In this document: piece after piece, positions 44,450 to 53,345 of the stretch
How the letters are laid out: every line of letters starts with the position of its first letter
How positions within the stretch are numbered: the first letter of the stretch is position 1
Assembly (NCBI GenBank): GCA_038044405.1
Contig: JBBTAC010000002.1
Span: 1 to 64,000, forward strand
Direction: 5' to 3'
DNA from: JAUSIK01 sp038044405
Lineage (GTDB): Archaea; Nanobdellota; Nanobdellia; Pacearchaeales; GW2011-AR1
Length of the DNA: 64,000 nt
The notes under the pieces: generated by a model
Seen by the model: the letters and a program-made list of their open reading frames with translations, nothing else
Databases searched by the model: none
Told to the model about the DNA's origin: nothing
Translations under genes and position numbers: made by a program

Positions 44450-45276
44450 TTTTTAGCTCCAGCAACTTCAGCATATTCTTCAGTAATATCTTGGGTAAAT
44501 TTTCTCATACCTTCAAGAGTTTTATTATGTCTAAGAAGAGATTTTATAACTGAAAAAGGCATTGTCGCAATATCTGCTCCAGCAAGTGCAACTTCTCTAA
44601 ATTGTCTAGAGTTTCTTATGCTTGCAGCCAATATTTCTGATTTAATTCCTTGTAAATCAAAAATTTTCCTGCACTTTTTAATCAAATCAACACCTGAAAC
44701 AATCCCATTATCATTGAATATTGTCCCAAATCTTTTTATTCCTTCTGCAGGAAAATAATCCTCTTTGCCAAATCGCATTCTTCTCATTTCCCTCAAATAA
44801 TCATCTTCTCTTCCAGCAAAAGGGCTGACTATTTTCGCTCCAGCTTTAGCAGCAAGAAAAGCTTGTTCAGGAGTAAAAATTAAAGTGCAGTTTATAGGGA
44901 TTTTCTTACCAGATAAATATTTTATTGCCTTTATTCCATCTGCTTCATTTGAACAAACATTTTCCAAGCAAGGATCAACAGGTATTTTTATATAAACATT
45001 TTTTGCTATTTTGTTAAATTTTTTATATAAAATTAAACTCTCCTTAATCATTTCCTTAAAATCCGTCCCTACAACCTCTAAACTTACTCTAGCGTTTTTA
45101 GAAACCTTCAAAATATCTTTTATGTAGCTCTCAATATTAATTTTTTTATCTTTTAATTTTAATCTATCAACTTCATTCTTTATTAAACTAGGGTTAGTCG
45201 TAACACCATCTAAAATACCATAACTAGCAACTTCCTTGATTTCATCTAAATTAGCGCTGTCTATAAATATTTTCAT
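44446..45276 (-). CDS. tal: Transaldolase, short (TalC-like) family
   Basis: 276 residues. Moves dihydroxyacetone units between sugar phosphates. Seen: IFIDSANLDEI, GVTTNPSLI, the Schiff-base lysine in VYIKIPVDP, NCTLIFTPEQAFLAAKAGA, SPFAGR and a long C-terminal part with ATMPFSVIKSLLRH. Compared with the 215-residue TalC class it has insertions after residues 30 and 165. First gene of the six-gene operon. Confidence 0.9.
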   Translation of the reverse strand: MKIFIDSANLDEIKEVASYGILDGVTTNPSLIKNEVDRLKLKDKKINIESYIKDILKVSKNARVSLEVVGTDFKEMIKESLILYKKFNKIAKNVYIKIPVDPCLENVCSNEADGIKAIKYLSGKKIPINCTLIFTPEQAFLAAKAGAKIVSPFAGREDDYLREMRRMRFGKEDYFPAEGIKRFGTIFNDNGIVSGVDLIKKCRKIFDLQGIKSEILAASIRNSRQFREVALAGADIATMPFSVIKSLLRHNKTLEGMRKFTQDITEEYAEVAGAKK

Positions 45277-45378
45277 TTTCTCTTTTTTATATAATAATAA
45301 ATAACTATTTAAAATATGCTAAGTCACTTCAATATTGTAAATAAAAACCATTATAAACATCATTATCCTTTTCAAGAA

Positions 45379-45828
45379 ATGGGAAAAGAAGTGATTTACA
45401 TTGGTGCAGATCATTCAGGATTCCAACTAAAAGAAAGAATAAAAGAATATCTTGGAAAAAATAAAATTCAATATGAGGATTTAGGAGGTCGTGGAGATAA
45501 GAATGACGACTATCCAGATTATGCCTTCAAAGTTGCAGAAAAGGTATCTAAAAATAAAAATTCTAAGGGAATTTTAGTTTGCGGAACAGGAACAGGCATG
45601 GTAATTGCGGCAAACAAAGTAAAGAGTATTAGAGCCGCATTTGCTTACGATTCTTATTCTGCAAGGGCGTCTAGGGAGCATAATAATGCAAATATTTTAT
45701 GTTTAAGAGGAAGAAATTTTCAAGAAAAGAAAAATCTTCAATTAGTTAAAATTTGGCTGAGTTCTGTATTCAGCGGAAAAAGCAGACATGAGAGGAGATT
45801 AAGGAAAATAGTAAGATATGAAATATGA
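45379..45828 (+). CDS. rpiB: Ribose-5-phosphate isomerase B
   Basis: 149 residues from ATG 45379; an in-frame ATG at 45316 adds 21 unrelated residues and lies right at the TATA-like CTATTTAAAATA (about 45304-45315). RpiB signature: YIGADHSGFQLKERI, DDYPDYAFKVAEKV, GILVCGTGTGMVIAANKV, RAAFAYDSYSARASREHNNANILCLRGR. Interconverts ribulose-5-P and ribose-5-P. Bacterial-type enzyme; many archaea use RpiA instead. Overlaps rpe by 4 bases. Confidence 0.93.
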   Translation: MGKEVIYIGADHSGFQLKERIKEYLGKNKIQYEDLGGRGDKNDDYPDYAFKVAEKVSKNKNSKGILVCGTGTGMVIAANKVKSIRAAFAYDSYSARASREHNNANILCLRGRNFQEKKNLQLVKIWLSSVFSGKSRHERRLRKIVRYEI

Positions 45829-46466
45829 GAAAGATAATTCCCACAATATTAGCACATAATAAAGAAGAATTTAATAAAAGATTTGAAAAACTAATCAAGA
45901 TATCTAAAAATCTCCATATAGATTTTATGGATGGAAAATTCGTAAAATCAACAGGAATAAAAATCAGTCAAATTCCAAATCTAAAAAACTATAATATAAA
46001 CTTTGAAGCTCATTTAATGACAATTAATCCAGGAAAATACTTATTATTACTAAAGAAAAAAGGATTCAAAAAAATAATATTCCATTATGAAGCGATTCAA
46101 GAGGGTAAAATAATTAGTATAATAAAAAAAATAAAATCAAATAATATGAAAGCGATTATAGCATTAAACCCAGAAACACAAATAAATAATATTATTCCAT
46201 TTCTAAATAAAATATCTGGTGTACTTGTTATGGGAGTATACCCCGGGAAAGAAAATCAGAAATTTATTTCAAAAGTATATGAAAAGATAAAAGGATTAAG
46301 GAAAATAAATAAAAAAATAAATATCCATGTCGATGGCGGAGTAAATTTGTCAAACATCAAGAAATTAAAAATGTTGGGTGTGAATTGCATAAATTCAGGC
46401 AGTTTTATTTCAAACTCGATAGATCCAAAGAGGGCGTTAAGGCACTTAGAGAAATCATTTATTTAA
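45825..46466 (+). CDS. rpe: Ribulose-phosphate 3-epimerase
   Basis: 213 residues, TIM barrel. Seen: IPTILAHNKEEF, HIDFMDGKFV (metal ligands), FEAHLMT, VLVMGVYPGKENQKF and HVDGGVNLSN. Converts ribulose-5-P to xylulose-5-P. Starts inside the rpiB stop (ATGA), so the two are coupled. A hairpin (46472-46503) follows its stop by 5 bases. Confidence 0.93.
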   Translation: MRKIIPTILAHNKEEFNKRFEKLIKISKNLHIDFMDGKFVKSTGIKISQIPNLKNYNINFEAHLMTINPGKYLLLLKKKGFKKIIFHYEAIQEGKIISIIKKIKSNNMKAIIALNPETQINNIIPFLNKISGVLVMGVYPGKENQKFISKVYEKIKGLRKINKKINIHVDGGVNLSNIKKLKMLGVNCINSGSFISNSIDPKRALRHLEKSFI

Positions 46467-46469
46467 AAC

Positions 46470-46552
46470 ATCAAGATTTGCTGTTCACAAATAGCAAATC
46501 TTGTGTGCTCAAGAACCAAGCAATTAAGAATAGTCTAAAGGTTCTTGACATC
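46470..46552. repeat. Hairpin element, short copy C
   Basis: Two hairpins in a row: CAAGATTTGCT/AGCAAATCTTG (11 bp, 46472-46503) and TCAAGAACC/GGTTCTTGA (46509-46548), the last followed by CATCA. The outer motifs ATCAAGA and TCTTGACAT are shared with copies A, B and D. It lies between convergent rpe and pgl and covers the last codons of pgl; it could end transcription on both strands. Confidence 0.65.
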
Positions 46553-47224
46553 AGTAAAAACATAGGAATCTTCTATTGAATTAATAAGTTTTGCTGGACA
46601 ATCTGCAATTATCAATTTATTATTCATAAAGTTTTCATAAGCTTCTCTTTTCTCTTCACCAAAGAAAAGAAGCAGTCCACATTTAGATTTCTGCAATAAT
46701 CTTCTAGAAGCCGAAATTCTATCAGAAGGCAGTTTAGGAGATTCTTTCACATTTACAAAAAATTCAGAAGGGTCTTTTACAGACGAATTTGGAAATAAAG
46801 AGCCAACATGCCCATCTTCTCCAGAACTAAGCAATATTATATCATAACAGTCTGAAATTAATTTCAATTCGTTTTTGTATGCTTCTAGTCCTTTATTCAT
46901 AGGCAGATTAAAATAAATATAGGGATGCATGTTATTGCTCAATAAAAGTTTCTGTTTTGTCAAATATTCTAGAAATATATCATAAGCTTGTTTGAAATTT
47001 TTTCCCGGGTCATTACCAATTGTATCATCAATCATAAAGATATGCACTTTATCCCATTTTATATTTTCATTTTTTAAAATATTAAGAACACCAATTATGG
47101 ATCTTCCGCCAGGAATTGCAAGAACAACTCTTTCCTGTATTTTCAGGAGAGAATTTATCTTTTTAGCAATAAGTTGCGCGGCTTTTATTTCAAGTTCTTT
47201 CCTTTTTCCATTAATTATCTTCAT
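46535..47224 (-). CDS. pgl: 6-phosphogluconolactonase
   Basis: 229 residues, NagB/DevB superfamily. Hydrolyses 6-phosphogluconolactone, the second step of the oxidative pathway. Seen: VVLAIPGGRSIIGVL, IFMIDDTIG, SSGEDGHVGSLFPNSS (Pgl-type; NagB has NGHIGFNEPG), and SPKLPSDRISAS. Overlaps the msrB stop by 4 bases. Bacterial-type lactonase, rare in archaea. Confidence 0.9.
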   Translation of the reverse strand: MKIINGKRKELEIKAAQLIAKKINSLLKIQERVVLAIPGGRSIIGVLNILKNENIKWDKVHIFMIDDTIGNDPGKNFKQAYDIFLEYLTKQKLLLSNNMHPYIYFNLPMNKGLEAYKNELKLISDCYDIILLSSGEDGHVGSLFPNSSVKDPSEFFVNVKESPKLPSDRISASRRLLQKSKCGLLLFFGEEKREAYENFMNNKLIIADCPAKLINSIEDSYVFTDVKNL

Positions 47225-47619
47225 TTTACTTCCTTTTTCTTTTTAAAACCTAAAGCACACGAGTTTATACAATAACGTATACCAGTTGGAGCAGGACCAT
47301 CCTTAAAAACATGTCCTAAATGCCCCCCACATTTCTTGCATATGACTTCGGTTCTTTTCATAAATAAAGAATCATCTTCTTTTAATATAATAGAGTTTTT
47401 TGCAGCAGGACTATCAAAACTTGGCCAGCCAGTTCCGGAATCAAATTTAGTTTTAGAAGAAAATAATTTAGCTCCACAAGCTGCACAAACATACATTCCA
47501 TCTTCTTTATTATGCAAAAGCTTACCCGTAAATGGAAGTTCTGTGCTTTTTTTCCTCAATACTTTAAATTGTTCAGGCGTTAATTTTTTCTTCCATTCCT
47601 CTTCTGTTTTAGCTATCAT
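47221..47619 (-). CDS. msrB: Peptide methionine-R-sulfoxide reductase MsrB
   Basis: 132 residues. Repairs oxidised methionine. Zinc site CAACGAKLF and CKKCGGHLGHVF, GTGWPSF, and the active-site cysteine in RYCINSCALGFK. Unusually sits inside the tkt-gap-pgk-msrB-pgl gene run, where NADPH made by Zwf and Gnd could power it through thioredoxin. Confidence 0.95.
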   Translation of the reverse strand: MIAKTEEEWKKKLTPEQFKVLRKKSTELPFTGKLLHNKEDGMYVCAACGAKLFSSKTKFDSGTGWPSFDSPAAKNSIILKEDDSLFMKRTEVICKKCGGHLGHVFKDGPAPTGIRYCINSCALGFKKKKEVK

Positions 47620-47680
47620 CTTTTTGCTGAATATTTATTTTTTTGCTTGAAGATTTTTTAAAATCTTCTTTCTAAAATCT

Positions 47681-48880
47681 TCATTTTCTGCTTTTCTCCA
47701 GAGCAACTATCCCAAGTAATTTATCTCCACTTATATATTTTATTAAAGCCCCTCCAGATAAACTATTGTAGGAAAACTTATTTAGAATCTTATATTTTTT
47801 TATAGTGGTGGTTAAATGCCCTCCACCTATAATACTAAAGACATTTTTCTTGGAAGTCAATTCAGATATATATTCGAGTAATTTTTTAGTGCCGTAACTA
47901 AATTCATCTATCTCAGAAAATCCAAGTGGCCCCTTCATAAAAATATAGTCCGCCTTATCAATAAAATCCTTAAATAATTCTATGGTTTTTTCATTCACGT
48001 CATATATTTTATAATCGTAAGGTATTTCATTTAAATCAGCATTAACCCTCTTTCCATTTTCTCCAAGCAGTCCAAAATCAACTGGTAAAATAATCTGGTT
48101 TTTATATTTAGAATATATTTTCTTCAATTTAGGTATAAGAGAAAAATAATTATTGTCTTTTAACCATTTGGATTCATATCCCAAATCATAACCCTTGATA
48201 ATTAAAAATAAATTAGCCAAAACACCAGCACAAAGCATTTTGTTTCTTTTATCTTTCAAGAATTTAAATAAAGGAATATAGTCCTCAACTTTTGATCCTC
48301 CAAGAATGAATACTTTATTTTTTCCGCGAGAATTTTCAAATTTTGATAAAGCTTTTAACTCATTTTCAAATTCCAGACCAATAGCACAAGGTAAATATCT
48401 TGGAGGAAGAATAATACTTCCTTGCAATCTATGGGATACTGAAAATGCCTCATTAATGTATAAATCAAATAAACCGCAAAATTCTCTATATTTATTTCCC
48501 TTCATCTCGATATTAATCTCGTCATTATACTCTCTAACATTCCTCAAAATTATCACGTCTTTAATATTCAAATTATTTATTTTATCTCTAGAAACATTCC
48601 CAAACAAATCATCAACATATTCTACTTTTCTTCCGATAAAATTAGACAGAATTTTTGCATGCTGTTCTAATGAAGTAAAATCTCGATCTCCTTTCCTCCC
48701 TTGATGGGCAATTACAACAACTTTCGCATTTTTATTTATCAAATATTTAATAGTCTTAGCAGACGCCTCAAATCTAGGATTATCAAGAATTTTTCCATTG
48801 ACAACAGGACTGTTAACATCTATTCTTAATAAAATTTTTTTATTCCTTACATTAATTTCTGCAAGTTTACGAAGTTTCAT
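47681..48880 (-). CDS. pgk: Phosphoglycerate kinase
   Basis: 399 residues. Makes ATP from 1,3-bisphosphoglycerate. Somewhat divergent but recognisable: LLRIDVNSPVVNGKI (RVDxNVP region), VVIAHQGRKG, FILGGSKVEDYIPLFKFL, the nucleotide site FMKGPLGFSEIDEFSYGT, and SIIGGGHLTTTIKKY. It starts one base after the gap stop; the gap-pgk pair is a common bacterial operon arrangement. Confidence 0.93.
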   Translation of the reverse strand: MKLRKLAEINVRNKKILLRIDVNSPVVNGKILDNPRFEASAKTIKYLINKNAKVVVIAHQGRKGDRDFTSLEQHAKILSNFIGRKVEYVDDLFGNVSRDKINNLNIKDVIILRNVREYNDEINIEMKGNKYREFCGLFDLYINEAFSVSHRLQGSIILPPRYLPCAIGLEFENELKALSKFENSRGKNKVFILGGSKVEDYIPLFKFLKDKRNKMLCAGVLANLFLIIKGYDLGYESKWLKDNNYFSLIPKLKKIYSKYKNQIILPVDFGLLGENGKRVNADLNEIPYDYKIYDVNEKTIELFKDFIDKADYIFMKGPLGFSEIDEFSYGTKKLLEYISELTSKKNVFSIIGGGHLTTTIKKYKILNKFSYNSLSGGALIKYISGDKLLGIVALEKSRK

Positions 48881-48881
48881 C

Positions 48882-49874
48882 TTACTTACCCAAAATCAGT
48901 CCTGCAACCCCAACTAATCTATTAGAATATCCCCATTCATTATCATACCATCCAGATATGCTTACTAATTCATCAACTACTTTTGTTAATAAAGAATCAA
49001 AAACACAAGAATGTTTATTATGTATTATGTCCGAAGAGACAATAGGGTCTTCTGTATATTGCAAAATTCCCTTCATTCTTCCTTCAGCTTCTTTCTTAAA
49101 AGTCTTATTAATCATTTCTTTTGTAGGTTTTTTTGATAGTTTTGCTACAATATGGCTTATTGAACCGTCTATAACAGGAATTCTTAAAGCAAATCCGTCA
49201 ATCTTTCCATTTAAATCTGGAAAAATCTCTAAAATTGATTTTGTTGCCCCAGAACTTGACGGAACAATATTCATTGCTGCAGCTCGTCCTCTACGCATAT
49301 CTTTTTTATCATCACCATCTATTAGTTTTTGAGTTGCTGTGTAAGCATGAGCAGTGATAAAATGTGCATTAATAATTTTAAAATTATTATGTAAAACACT
49401 AACCATAGGGGCAATGCAATTGGTAGTACAGCTTGATGCAGAAATTATCTTATGGTTACTCTTCAAATCTTTGTTATTAACTCCAAATGCAATGCAAGAA
49501 TCATGTCCATGAGCAGGAGCTGAAATCAAAACTCTTTTAGCTCCCGCATTAATATGTTTTATAGCTCCTTCTCTTTCTGTAAAAACCCCTGTGCATTCTA
49601 CAACTAAATCTATCTTTTCTCTTTTCCAAGGCAGTTTTTCAGGGTCAAGCTCATGAAATACTTTTATCTTTTTACCATTTACAATTAAGTTATTTCCATC
49701 ATGAGAAGCATTTTTTAATGTTTCATGTACAGAATCATATTTTAATGAATAAACAATATGGTCCAGGTCTTCAGGATGATTTATAAAAAAATTCCATTTT
49801 GCATTAGATTCTAAAGCAGCAAGAAAGAATTGCTTTCCTATTCTACCAAATCCATTTATTGCAACATTAGCCAT
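48882..49874 (-). CDS. gap: Glyceraldehyde-3-phosphate dehydrogenase, bacterial type I
   Basis: 330 residues of the bacterial/eukaryotic type, not the archaeal type II enzyme. Seen: INGFGRIGKQFFLAAL, the catalytic SSCTTNCIAP with Cys about 149, HAYTATQ, RRGRAAAMNIVPSSSGATKS and WYDNEWGYSNRL. The nicotinamide-site region is INHPEDLDHIVYSLKYDS. Makes 1,3-bisphosphoglycerate for pgk next door. AGAGG lies 8 bases before the ATG. Likely acquired from bacteria. Confidence 0.95.
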   Translation of the reverse strand: MANVAINGFGRIGKQFFLAALESNAKWNFFINHPEDLDHIVYSLKYDSVHETLKNASHDGNNLIVNGKKIKVFHELDPEKLPWKREKIDLVVECTGVFTEREGAIKHINAGAKRVLISAPAHGHDSCIAFGVNNKDLKSNHKIISASSCTTNCIAPMVSVLHNNFKIINAHFITAHAYTATQKLIDGDDKKDMRRGRAAAMNIVPSSSGATKSILEIFPDLNGKIDGFALRIPVIDGSISHIVAKLSKKPTKEMINKTFKKEAEGRMKGILQYTEDPIVSSDIIHNKHSCVFDSLLTKVVDELVSISGWYDNEWGYSNRLVGVAGLILGK

Positions 49875-49952
49875 TTTTCCTCTTTTATTATATATGAATT
49901 TAAGATTAAAAGGTATATAAATTTTGAGGAAATTAATATTTAGTTTTAAGAT

Positions 49953-51788
49953 TCACAAGAAGCCACTCATGACATCAACAATCCATTTAGCACTAATTTT
50001 ATACTTATCCAATAATTCTTCCATTGTTCCAGAATGAGGGGCTTCTTTAATAGCTAAATGTTTTATTTGAATGTCGCTATTTGCCAATTCAGCAAAAAGC
50101 ATTTCTCCTATTCCACCTTCTTTATAATGGTCTTCTGTTACAACAATTTTACCGCCGTGCTGTCTTATAAAAGAAGCAAGTTTCTTTATATCTAATGGTT
50201 TAATACAATAAAGATCAATAACAGCGCTATTAATTTTCTTTTGCTTTAACATATCATGTGCTTTAAGAGATTCATGAAGAGTTATACCGCTTCCTATCAA
50301 AACAATTTTATCTTCTTTTGACTGTTTAATTACTTTAAAATCCCCTAGGGCAAATGATTCTTTTTCGTTATAAATTAACTGCGTTTTTGGTCTAGTTGTT
50401 CTTATATATTTCAATCCTCTAGTAGTCGCAGCCAAATGCAGAAGTTTTTCTGTGGATATAGCATCAGATGGATAAAAAATAATTGATTTAGGTATGGACC
50501 TGAATAAAGCAATATCTTCTAATCCCATTTGCGAAGCGCCATCTTCTCCAATGGATACACCAGAATGACTTCCGCAGAGAGTAAAATTTGGATTGGACAA
50601 AGCAGACATTCTAATTTGATCATGCGCTCTTGTTAAAAAAGATGCAAAACTAGAAGCAAATACATTAAATCCTTTTTTTGATAAACCCAAAGCCATACCA
50701 ATCATATTTTGTTCAGCAATATATGCTTCAATAAATTGCATGGGAGTTTTTTCTTTAACCTTCTCAGAAAAAGTAGAATTGCTTACTTCCCCATCAAGAG
50801 CTAAAACACCTGGGTCACTCTTAGCCAAATTAGCCAAAGCATTTCCATAAGCAGTTCTTGTAGCAATTAATTCTGAAGATTTATATTTAGTTAATTGCAA
50901 GCTTGATTTTTTAATTTCTTTACTAACTTTTAATAAGCCCAAAGTAGGTAATCTTATTTTTACCTCAGGCATTTTTGGTTCAGGTATTAATTTTAAAGCC
51001 TTTTCAAGCTCTTTTTTAGAAAGTGCTTTTCCATGCCATCCATTTTTATCTTCAATAAATTTTACACCTTTCCCTTTAAAAGTTTTCGCGATTATTACAC
51101 TTGGTTTGTCTGATTTTCTAGATTTTTCAAATGCTTCTAAAATCTGTTTTATATTGTGCCCATTTACATTAATAGCATCCCAGCCAAATTCTTTAAATCG
51201 AGATTCATACTTTTTGATATCATGGCCGAGCATAGTTTCTCCTGTTTGACCTAATCGATTGACATCAATTATAGCTGTTAAATTGTTCAATTTATAATGG
51301 CTGGCTAATTGCAAGGCCTCATATATAGATCCTTCAGAACATTCGCTATCTCCCAATAGAACATAAACCCTAGAGTTTCTTTTCTGAATTTTCCCAGCCA
51401 TAGCCATTCCAGCCCCAACAGATAAACCCTGGCCAAGAGAACCAGTTGCAACCTTAATCCAAGGTAATAAAGAAGAAGGTATAGGATGACCTTCTAGAGT
51501 GCTTTGTAGTTTTCTTAGTCCAGATAGATTCTGTTTTATGCATCCTGCACGATATAATGCAGCATACAATATAGGTGCAGCATGCCCCTTGCTCAATATA
51601 AATTCATCATTATCAGGATTATCAGAATTCTTTACATCATAAGAAATAGCGTTAAAAAATAAAGAAGACATAATTTCCGCGCATGACAAGCATGAACTAA
51701 GATGCCCGCTTCCAGCTTCAGTAGTCATTTTCAAGACATCCCTTCTCAAAATATTAGCTATGTCTTGCAGTTCCCTTTCGTTTGTCAT
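49953..51788 (-). CDS. tkt: Transketolase, full-length short type
   Basis: 611 residues in one gene, whereas archaeal transketolases are often two half-genes. Seen: GHLSSCLSCAEIM, FILSKGHAAPILYAAL, VATGSLGQGLS, the thiamine diphosphate motif LLGDSECSEGS (GDG is GDS here), the catalytic Glu in IAEQNM, and HSGVSIGEDGASQM. Length and motifs resemble the roughly 620-residue animal-type enzyme more than the 660-residue E. coli type. It leads the tkt-gap-pgk-msrB-pgl run. Confidence 0.95.
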   Translation of the reverse strand: MTNERELQDIANILRRDVLKMTTEAGSGHLSSCLSCAEIMSSLFFNAISYDVKNSDNPDNDEFILSKGHAAPILYAALYRAGCIKQNLSGLRKLQSTLEGHPIPSSLLPWIKVATGSLGQGLSVGAGMAMAGKIQKRNSRVYVLLGDSECSEGSIYEALQLASHYKLNNLTAIIDVNRLGQTGETMLGHDIKKYESRFKEFGWDAINVNGHNIKQILEAFEKSRKSDKPSVIIAKTFKGKGVKFIEDKNGWHGKALSKKELEKALKLIPEPKMPEVKIRLPTLGLLKVSKEIKKSSLQLTKYKSSELIATRTAYGNALANLAKSDPGVLALDGEVSNSTFSEKVKEKTPMQFIEAYIAEQNMIGMALGLSKKGFNVFASSFASFLTRAHDQIRMSALSNPNFTLCGSHSGVSIGEDGASQMGLEDIALFRSIPKSIIFYPSDAISTEKLLHLAATTRGLKYIRTTRPKTQLIYNEKESFALGDFKVIKQSKEDKIVLIGSGITLHESLKAHDMLKQKKINSAVIDLYCIKPLDIKKLASFIRQHGGKIVVTEDHYKEGGIGEMLFAELANSDIQIKHLAIKEAPHSGTMEELLDKYKISAKWIVDVMSGFL

Positions 51789-51934
51789 TTTATTCTTTAT
51801 TCTAATATTTCAAAGTTAAAATCCTATAAAAATCTTCGTTTTTTCAGTAGTATTAATATTAATTATAAAGTAGTAAATAAATGTGTTTTATAGTGCAAGA
51901 GATAATTTAAAAAATCTTCTTTCCTATTAAATTC

Positions 51935-53287
51935 ATGAAAAAGCAAGAGGTGAGCTTTGTCTTATTCGGTGGCACAGGGGATTTAACAAAAAGGAAAATT
52001 GTTCCAGCATTAGCTAATTTAATTCATCAGGGTAAAATTAGAGATGATTCAACAATAATAGGAATTTCAAGAAAAAAAATTTCGGATGAGGAATATAAAA
52101 AATTCCTATTAGATTCAGTAAAAGAAGACAGAGATAAAAGTTATATAAAAAAATTAGATATAAAATTCTTCACTGGAGATTTCACGAAAAGCGGTTTATC
52201 AGGATTGAAGGAATTAATAGAAAAATCAGAAAAACCAGGATGCAGCAGAATATATTATTTATCGACAAGCTTCAAATTCTTTCCAGATATAGTCAAAGAA
52301 TTAAAAAGCCAGAACCTGCATAAAAAAAATCAGGCCTTTACAAGAATAGTATTCGAAAAGCCTTTCGGCAAAGATCTAAAATCATCTGAAAATCTAGATA
52401 AAGAAATCCATAAGGTCTTTTTAGAAGAAAATGTTTTTAGATTAGATCATTATTTAGCAAAAGAAACAGTTCAAAATTTAAACGTGCTAAAGTTCACAAA
52501 TCCTCTTCTTTATAGCACATTTAACAAAGAATATATAGAATCAATAGAAATTATAGTTGACGAAGATCAAGGTGTAGAAAATAGAATAGAATACTACAAC
52601 GATGCCGGAGCTATCAAAGATATGTTTCAAAGTCATCTACTGCAAGTTTTGTCCTTATTATTAATGGAAATGCCATCTGCGTTAGTATATGATAAAATCC
52701 ATGATGAAAAGGTCAAGATTCTAAAAAATTTAGAAATTCTTCAGTCAAAACATCATCTTCTAGGTCAATACGAAAGCTATGAGAAAGAAGCAAAAGTTTC
52801 TGGTTTAAATAAAAGCAAGATAGAGACATTTGCAAAAATAGAGTTAAATTGCAAAATTAAAAAATGGGATAGTGTTAAATTAATATTAAGAACAGGAAAG
52901 AAATTAAAAAGAAAATTTGGGCAGATAATAATAAAATTCAAGCCGATGAAAAACAATGGTAACCATTTAGCAAATATTGCAGATAATAAAATAATCATAG
53001 ATATATATCCTAAACAAGACGTATCTATTTTTATGAATACTAGAAGTCCAGAATTTTATAATCAAGTAAAGCAGGCAAAATTCGAATTCTGTAGAGAATG
53101 TGAATTCGGTCCAAATACAATGAACGAATATGCAACTCTTTTACACGAAGTTATCAAAGGAGATAAAACTCTTTTCACTCGAAGTGACGAAGTTAAGGAA
53201 AGTTGGAAAATAGTTGAAAGGATAGAAAAAATGCGCGATCAAATAAAATTCATAAAATACAAGGATAATTCAAATCCAGAAGAATAA
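51935..53287 (+). CDS. zwf: Glucose-6-phosphate 1-dehydrogenase
   Basis: 450 residues, slightly short for the family (about 480-510). Oxidises G6P to 6-phosphogluconolactone and makes NAD(P)H. Seen: FVLFGGTGDLTKRKIVPAL (Rossmann), FEKPFGKDL, the signature RLDHYLAKETVQN with catalytic His and Lys, and DAGAIKDMFQSHLLQVL. Essentially a bacterial/eukaryotic enzyme, rare in archaea. TTTAAAAAA about 26 bases upstream suggests a leaderless mRNA. Transcribed away from tkt. Confidence 0.95.
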   Translation: MKKQEVSFVLFGGTGDLTKRKIVPALANLIHQGKIRDDSTIIGISRKKISDEEYKKFLLDSVKEDRDKSYIKKLDIKFFTGDFTKSGLSGLKELIEKSEKPGCSRIYYLSTSFKFFPDIVKELKSQNLHKKNQAFTRIVFEKPFGKDLKSSENLDKEIHKVFLEENVFRLDHYLAKETVQNLNVLKFTNPLLYSTFNKEYIESIEIIVDEDQGVENRIEYYNDAGAIKDMFQSHLLQVLSLLLMEMPSALVYDKIHDEKVKILKNLEILQSKHHLLGQYESYEKEAKVSGLNKSKIETFAKIELNCKIKKWDSVKLILRTGKKLKRKFGQIIIKFKPMKNNGNHLANIADNKIIIDIYPKQDVSIFMNTRSPEFYNQVKQAKFEFCRECEFGPNTMNEYATLLHEVIKGDKTLFTRSDEVKESWKIVERIEKMRDQIKFIKYKDNSNPEE

Positions 53288-53345
53288 ATAACTAGAAAAT
53301 AGCAACTATGAAAAAGTTTAAATATCTTTTATATTTGAAAAATTC

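Noticed and set aside
45316..45378. Longer N-terminus for RpiB
   Set aside because: The added 21 residues do not match the family, and the ATG at 45316 abuts the probable TATA region; MGKEVIYIGADHSG at 45379 is the normal start.
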